Positions 37,096-42,511 of a DNA stretch of 42,511 nt are shown piece by piece. The notes beneath the pieces were generated by a model. The model did no database searches. It saw only the letters and a list, made by a program, of their open reading frames with translations, and was not told the origin of the DNA. The translations under genes and the position numbers were made by a program. Numbering within the stretch: the stretch's first letter is position 1; every line of letters begins with the position of its first letter. This stretch comes from Pseudomonas cyclaminis. Its GTDB lineage: Bacteria; Pseudomonadota; Gammaproteobacteria; Pseudomonadales; Pseudomonadaceae. The stretch covers positions 1 to 42,511 of the forward strand of contig NZ_JADDUM010000195.1 in NCBI RefSeq assembly GCF_015163715.1, written 5' to 3'.

Positions 37096-38591
37096 ATGAA
37101 TAAGCCAGCAGTCGTTCTTTTGGGTTTTGTTGTCGCCGTTGGCGTCGTCAGTGCAGGCGGCGCCTGGTACACCGGTAAACAACTGGAGCCGGTGCTGCAA
37201 ACCGCAATCCAGAACGCCAACAAGGAACTGCAGACCTCCATGGCCGGCGTCGATGGCACCGTGGCCCTGGAGCTGGTCTCCCTGGATCGTGGGGTGTTCA
37301 GCAGCACCGCCCATTACCGGTTGAAAGGCCAAGGGTCGGTCTTCGGCGAAGACAACCCGAATCCGGAACTGCTGTTCGTCGACCATATCGAACATGGCCC
37401 GCTGCCGTTCTCGCGCCTGGTGACGCTCAAGTGGCTGCCGGTCATGGCCACCAGTCACTACGAACTGGAAAAGAACGCCACTACCGAGAAGTGGTTCGCC
37501 GCCGCCAAAGACGTGTCGCCGCTCAAAGGCGTGGCCAATATCGGTTACACCCGTTCGGTCAACGGCAACGTCGAATTTCTGCCTCTGGAGTTCAAGGACG
37601 AGACGGCTTCTGTGAGCTTCTCCGGCGCCAACCTGAACTTCGACAGCACCGCCGAAGGCCAGAAGGTCAAGGCTGACGGCTTCATGAACAGCTTCAAGGT
37701 TGCCGGGCAGGACGGCAAGGGCGAGCACTTCGAAGCTGAACTGTCCGGGCTGACCATCGCCAGCAACCTGGAAAAATCCACTTTCGGTTTCTACACCGGG
37801 CAGAACACCGTTGAGCTGACCGACAGCAAGTTCACCTTCGGTCCGCAGAAAGCCGTGCTGACCGTCAAAGGCTTCGAGCAGAAAGACTCCAGCGAAACCA
37901 AGGACAACAACCTGGCCGGCGTGTCGACTACAAGATCGACGAGATCGGCTACCAAGGCAAACCCGTGGGTTCGGCGGCGCTGGCTGTGAGCATGAAGAAT
38001 GTCGACATCCCGGCCATGCTGGTGCTGACCAAGCTTTACCAGGACAAGATGCAGCCGGTGCAAGCCGCCGCTGCCGCCAACCAGCCGGCACCTGAGCTGC
38101 AACTGACCGAAGCCGAGCAGGCCCTGGCCGAAACCAACGTCAACCAGGTCCTGGCCGCCAAGCCGCAAGTGGCGGTGGAAAACCTGTCGCTGAAAACCAC
38201 CCACGGCGAAAGCAAGTTCAGCCTGCTGGTCGACCTGGCCAAGCCGGTGTCCATGGAGCTGCCACCGGTTGAACTGGGCAAGCAGATGATTGCGCTGCTG
38301 GATGCCAACCTGACCATGTCCAAGCCGATGATCGCTGACGTTTCCGCGTTGCAAGCGCAACTCGGCGGCCTGACCGACCCGAAAGCCATCGAACAGCAAT
38401 CCCAGATGGCCGCCGAGATGGTCAGCGGTATGGCGGTGGGCACGCAGTTGGCGACCCTGGTCGGCAGCGACGTGGTGTCCAAGCTGCACTACGCCAACAA
38501 TGAAGTGACGTTCAACGGCCAGAAGATGACTGTCGAGCAATTCATTGGTTTTGTGATGGCCAAAGTCGGTGCGGTGAGCGGCGCGCAGTAA
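37096..38591 (+). CDS. DUF945 (YdgA-like) protein (one frameshift)
   Basis: About 498 aa once one base is restored, the normal YdgA length. The N-terminus has one signal-anchor (KPAVVLLGFVVAVGVVSAGGAW) followed by YTGKQLEPVLQTAIQNANKEL, typical of the family; the rest is a periplasmic beta-rich domain. The frame breaks near 37921: NNLAG is followed, after adding one C, by RVDYKIDEIGYQGKPVGSAALAVSMKNVDIPAMLVL. Both sides are family-like, so an error in the sequence is more likely than a pseudogene. Function is unclear; in other bacteria the family has been linked to the cell envelope. It seems to be a single-gene unit. Confidence 0.85.
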
Positions 38592-38634
38592 ATAGTCTGC
38601 CCTGGCTCGCAAATAAATAATGGGGCAGCGGGCC

Positions 38635-38694
38635 TGCCCGCAACAGAGGTCAAACGGCTGGCGTTCATGCCTACCGAGCCCTTCTGTTGCAGGC
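38635..38694. repeat. Long-armed inverted repeat downstream of DUF945
   Basis: TGCC-C-GCAACAGA (38635-38647) pairs with TCTGTTGC-A-GGCA (38683-38695) with one mismatch and a loop of about 35 bases. It may be an extragenic repeat of a class other than the REPIN above, or a transcript-end hairpin. No T-run follows. Confidence 0.4.
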
Positions 38695-38787
38695 AAGTCT
38701 GCTCGCGCATTCACATTTCAGATTTGCCCGCAATTCTGAACAATTGTTCTGAATTGGACTTCTGCCAACTTTCCTAAGAGATAGTTC

Positions 38788-38879
38788 ACACAGGAAAGCT
38801 AGGCCGGGTCATTAGACGCCGGCACCCTGCAGCAAATCGCGCAGGACCACCTATCGTTACAGCTTTCCGTGTGTAAGGA
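38788..38879 (+). promoter_or_regulatory. Candidate structured leader of pgaA with GGA motifs
   Basis: ACACAGGAAAGCT (38788-38800) can pair with AGCTTTCCGTGTGT (38861-38874) with one bulge, enclosing a 60-base loop. The ribosome site AAGGA (38875-38880) lies directly after the stem. Three AGGA motifs (near 38792, 38842 and 38876) could be RsmA/CsrA sites; in E. coli, CsrA represses pgaA through its leader. Such control here is inferred. Confidence 0.45.
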
Positions 38880-38889
38880 AGCTCACGAT

Positions 38890-41367
38890 ATGTTGCGAAA
38901 CCTACCACTCAGTGCATCAGGCCGGTTGCGACTGCTCGTCGGGGCAGCTTTATGCAGCCAGCTATTGGTGCCCGCGTTCGCCATGGCCGATCCGGCCTAT
39001 GACGCGCTGATCATCCAGGCGCGCAACGGCAACTTCACACCCGCCCTTACCCAATTGCGCCAGCTGTCGGCCGAGCGTCAGACGCCAGGCCAGGTCAGCG
39101 ACCATGTGGTGATCGCCGGTTGGGCCGGCCAGGACGCTGAAGTACTGAAGGTGTACGAGGCCGAGGGTAAACATCGCAACCTCAGCACCCAGGCGCTCGC
39201 CACCGTGGCACGCACCTATCGCAATCAAAAACAGTGGGCCCAGGCTGAGGCGGTCTATCGCCAGGCGCTGCTGCGTGAGCCAAATAACATCGACCTGCAA
39301 CTGGGCCTCGCCCTGACCCAGGCCGACGGCGGCAAGACCACCGAAGCCGTGCAACGCACCCGTGCGCTGGTGGCCGCCAAGCCCGATGACCCCAACCGCC
39401 GCATGGCCCTGGGGTACGCGCTGACCCGCGCCGGCTTGAACTACGACGCGTTGTTTGAATTCGACCAGGCGTTTATCCGCGCCGGCGACAAGCCTGAAGT
39501 CGCCCGCGAATACATCGTTGCCCTGCAAAAGGCCCGCCTGCCGGAAGCCGCGTTGCGCCTTTCGGCCCAACGTCCGGGCCTGCTGGACCCGGTAACCCAG
39601 CGCCGCTTGGAAGGCGATCTGGCCGCCGAGCGCGTGCGCATGGCCGAGTTCGCCACGCGCAGCGAAAAAGACCGCTACGTGATTGCCGACCGCGCCCTGG
39701 CGGACTACGACAAACTGCTCGCCCGCTGGACCCCGGACGCCACCGCCCATGACGACGTAGTGCGCTGGCGCATCGACCGCCTGGGGGCGCTCAAGGCCCG
39801 GGCGCGTACCGCCGAAGTGATCCGTGAGTACGAAATTCTTAAAGGCGAAGGCGTGCAATTGCCGACCTACGCCGTGCGCTGGGTGGCCGCGTCCTACCTC
39901 GACCAACGCCAGCCGGAAAAAGCCGAGCCGCTGTATCGCCAGGCCCTGAGCGCCACCGACGCCGAGCCCGATGACCGGGTCGAAGACACCACCGCGTTGT
40001 TCTACGCCTTGCAGGAAAGCGACAAAGGCGAGGATGCCAACGAGGTCGCCAAGGGGCTCGCCAACAGCCAGCAGCCTCGTGTCGAACTCAAAGGCCTGCC
40101 CGTCGGCAACCCCAACGACGCGTGGATGGACGCTCAGCAACTGTCGGCCCAGGCCGGCGTTTACGGCGGCGACCTGCCGGGCAGCGAAGCCGGTTTGGAA
40201 GCGCTGGTCGCCAAGGCCCCGGGCAACGTCGCCTGCGCCTGGCCCAGGCCGACATGTACCGCGCCCGCGATCTGCCACGCGCGCCGAAGGCATCCTCAAG
40301 GAAACCGAAGCCCAGGCCCCGCGCGACATCGGCCTGGAAGTGAGCCAGGCGTACACCGCGATGGACTTGCAGGAGTGGCGCCAGCTCGACGTGCTCACCG
40401 ACGACGTGGTTGCGCGCAACCCGGACAACCGCCAAGTGCAACGCCTCAGCCGCCTGCGCGATGTGCATGACATGGCTGAGCTGCGCGTCGAGGCCTACAC
40501 CGGTAAAAGCTTCGGCGGCGGTAACGACAGCGAGGCGGGGGCGGTGTCTGGGAGTCGCGACTGGGGCATCGAAAGCCGTCTCTACACGCCGCCCATCGAC
40601 GAAGACTGGCGCCTGTTCGCAGGTGCCGGCTACGCCCGTGCAGATTTCGAAGAGGGCACCGGCCAGCATCGCTGGCAGGTGGTCGGCGTAGAGCGGCGCA
40701 CCCGCGACATGACCATCGAAGCCGAGGTCTCCAACCATTCCTATGGCGATGGCTCCAAACAAGGCGCCGCGATCTTGATTGCCCGCGACATCAACGACAA
40801 CTGGCAATACGGCGGCAGCCTCGGCTACCTGCTGAGCACCACGCCGTTGCGCGCGCTGAATGACGGCATCACCGCCAACGGCGGCAGCGGGTTTATCCGC
40901 TGGCGCGCCAACGAAAGCCGCGAGTGGAAACTGACCCTCAGCCCGTCCCATTTCAGCGACGGCAACGACCGCTTCGAAGCCTTGCTCAGCGGCCGCGAGG
41001 GCCTCTACAGCTCGCCGAGGGTGCAAGTCGACCTGGGCCTGGAAGTCGGCGCCAGCCGCAACAGCAAGGAAGACACGGTGTACTTCAATCCGAAGTCGGA
41101 TTTCACCGTGCTGCCGTCCTCACCATCAACCATGTGCTCTATCACCGCTACGAGACCCAGTGGAGTCAGCAGTTCCAGGTCGGTGCGGGTACGTACAGCC
41201 AGCGTGATTACTCCACCGGCGGCATGGCGTTGATCGGCTACGGCCAACGCTATCGCTGGAACGACGTACTGGACGTTGGCGCCAACCTGAGCCTGATCAG
41301 CCGACCTTACGACGGTGATCGCGAACGCGATCTGCGCCTGCTCGTCGACCTCACTTACCGTTTCTAA
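38890..41367 (+). CDS. pgaA: PgaA, poly-beta-1,6-N-acetylglucosamine export porin (three frameshifts)
   Basis: About 826 aa after restoring three bases, close to E. coli PgaA (807). A signal peptide ends near residue 32 (AFAMADPAYD). The N-terminal half is a periplasmic TPR superhelix (TYRNQKQWAQAEAVYRQALLREPNN). The C-terminal part is the outer membrane barrel (WGIESRLYTPPIDEDWRLFAGAGYARADF and a final LLVDLTYRF). Breaks lie near 40231 (NV then GLRLAQADMYRARDLP), near 40282 (LP then RRAEGILKE) and near 41111 (VLPS then LTINHVLYHRY). Each needs one added G or C. The preferred ATG at 38890 has an AAGGA ribosome site nine bases away. PgaA lets the partly deacetylated polymer through to the biofilm matrix. 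Confidence 0.9.
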
Positions 41368-41379
41368 AAGAGCCTGACC

Positions 41380-42511
41380 ATGACCTTCCTCAGCCGTTGC
41401 TTGTTGGTTCTGGGTGTATTGCTGGCCAGTGCCTGCGCCCAGCAACCCGCACCTTTCACTCCACCCGCCGAGCGGCCGACCCCGCTCAACGAACAGGCGT
41501 GGCCGAAAAACCATTTCCTGGGCATTGCCTACCACGACGTGTCGGATCGCGATCCCGACCAGGCCGTGGTGGCGGTGCGCACCGAGCGTTTGATCGAACA
41601 ATTGGCCTGGCTGCGCGAGAACGGCTACCAGGCGGTCAGCGTTGACCAGATCCTGGCCGCCCGCCGTGGCGGCCCGGCATTGCCGCCCAAAGCCATCATG
41701 CTCAGCTTCGACGATGGCTATTCGAGCTTCTACACCCGCGTGCTGCCGATTCTGCGCGCCTACCACTGGCCGGCCCTGCTGGCGCCAGTGGGCAGTTGGA
41801 TCGACACACCGCTCAACCAGCCGGTGGACTTTGCCGGCTCGCCCCGGCCGCGTGGCGAGTTCCTGACCTGGCAGCAGATTCGTGAGGTGTCCCAGTCCGG
41901 CCTGGTGGAAATCGCCGCGCACACCGACGCCAATCACAAAGGCATCCTCGCCAACCCCCAGGGCAACCTGGAGCCGGCGGCGACCTCGTTGCGTTATGAC
42001 CCGGCAACCGGGCGTTATGAAAGCCAGGCGCAGTTCGATGCGCGGTTGCGTGCGGATGTGGTGGCGATCTCCAACAAAATCCAAACCGTGACCGGCAAGA
42101 AACCACGGGTCTGGGTCTGGCCATACGGCGCCGCCAAAGGCACCTCGCTGGCCATTGTCGGCGAGCAGGGCTACCAGATGGCCCTGACCCTGGAAGACGG
42201 CCTCGACAGCTCCAGTGACTTGATGAACAGCCCGCGCTTCCTGGTGGCTTCCGACCCGGACGGCGAGCATTTCGCCAACAGCATCGTCGCGGTGCAAACC
42301 CCGGCACCGCTGCGGGTGCTGCATGTGGACCTGGATAACGTCTACGACCCGGATGCCGCCCAACAAGCGCGCAACCTCGACCAGTTGGTGCAGCGCGTGG
42401 TGGACATGGGCGCCGGTACCGTATTTCTGCAAGCCTTCGCCGACCCCAAGGGTGACGGGCTGGTGCACTCGCTGTACTTCCCCAACCGCCACCTGCCGGT
42501 GCGCGCCGACC
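41380..42511 (+). CDS. pgaB: PgaB, poly-N-acetylglucosamine deacetylase (partial)
   Basis: The first 377 codons of a lipoprotein that removes acetyl groups from PNAG in the periplasm so that PgaA can export it. The lipobox LASAC gives a lipidated Cys19. The NodB-type deacetylase motifs are present: AYHDVSDRD near residue 51, the catalytic LSFDDGYSSFY near residue 108, and the metal-binding HTDANH near residue 185, followed by WVWPYGAAKG. A second domain (glycoside hydrolase-like, LRVLHVDLDNVYDPD) begins around residue 310 and runs off the window. It follows pgaA by 12 bases; pgaC and pgaD are expected next, outside this window. Confidence 0.93.
   Translation, partial: MTFLSRCLLVLGVLLASACAQQPAPFTPPAERPTPLNEQAWPKNHFLGIAYHDVSDRDPDQAVVAVRTERLIEQLAWLRENGYQAVSVDQILAARRGGPALPPKAIMLSFDDGYSSFYTRVLPILRAYHWPALLAPVGSWIDTPLNQPVDFAGSPRPRGEFLTWQQIREVSQSGLVEIAAHTDANHKGILANPQGNLEPAATSLRYDPATGRYESQAQFDARLRADVVAISNKIQTVTGKKPRVWVWPYGAAKGTSLAIVGEQGYQMALTLEDGLDSSSDLMNSPRFLVASDPDGEHFANSIVAVQTPAPLRVLHVDLDNVYDPDAAQQARNLDQLVQRVVDMGAGTVFLQAFADPKGDGLVHSLYFPNRHLPVRAD

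Noticed and set aside
40231..41115. Programmed frameshifting in pgaA and other genes
   Set aside because: No slippery heptamer or downstream pseudoknot pattern is shared by the sites; a single lost base in G/C runs explains all cases more simply.

Overview
The window looks like a chromosomal segment of a Pseudomonas fluorescens-complex bacterium. The clues are the high-GC coding style, a REPIN (paired inverted REP sequences) of the type common in this group, a FecI/FecR/TonB-receptor iron unit, a pga exopolysaccharide locus, and several tripartite efflux operons of pseudomonad type.

Layout: (1) 135-4186, an EmrAB/TolC-like tripartite drug efflux operon. (2) 4260-8261, a Fur-box-preceded ECF sigma factor, FecR anti-sigma and TonB-dependent siderophore receptor. 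(3) 8267-10331, a lower-GC, three-gene minus-strand cassette (winged-helix protein, AbiEii-like nucleotidyltransferase, PP2C-like phosphatase) behind a perfect 32-bp palindrome; it looks acquired. (4) 10412-13272, a DUF3142 protein and a 719-aa secreted protein of unknown function. (5) 13433-30020, the most striking region. It holds two HlyD-type adaptors, a membrane M50 zinc-protease/HlyD hybrid, a GNAT, a DUF6916 protein, a tail-collar (microcystin-dependent) protein, a GT39-like membrane glycosyltransferase, a PAPS-type sulfotransferase, a ~2000-aa giant protein (LEPR-x-LFDGA N-terminus, DUF4347, beta-helix/Gly-rich region, 12 Ig-like repeats), a TolC-type outer membrane protein and a stand-alone APS kinase. 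(6) 30030-31070, a DUF2789 protein, a decayed Fic gene and a REPIN. (7) 31191-36235, a MarR regulator with an Aae-like efflux operon (FUSC, DUF1656, HlyD, OMF). (8) 36317-38591, an unknown membrane protein and a DUF945 (YdgA) protein. (9) 38890 to the end, pgaA and the start of pgaB for poly-N-acetylglucosamine export and deacetylation.

Region 5 is my candidate for a poorly described system. I infer a type I-like export route without an ABC ATPase, in which an M50/HlyD hybrid with its partner adaptors and TolC carries a giant LEPR/DUF4347 surface protein. Dedicated glycosyl- and sulfo-transfer enzymes, including a PAPS-producing kinase, sit beside it. The link is inferred from gene order and domain content only.

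Caution on sequence quality: ten places show what looks like one missing base inside an otherwise conserved gene (fecR, the M50 gene twice, sulfotransferase, giant protein twice, DUF945, pgaA three times). All are -1 events, mostly in short G or C runs. I read them as probable consensus errors, not real gene decay, and annotate those genes across the breaks.
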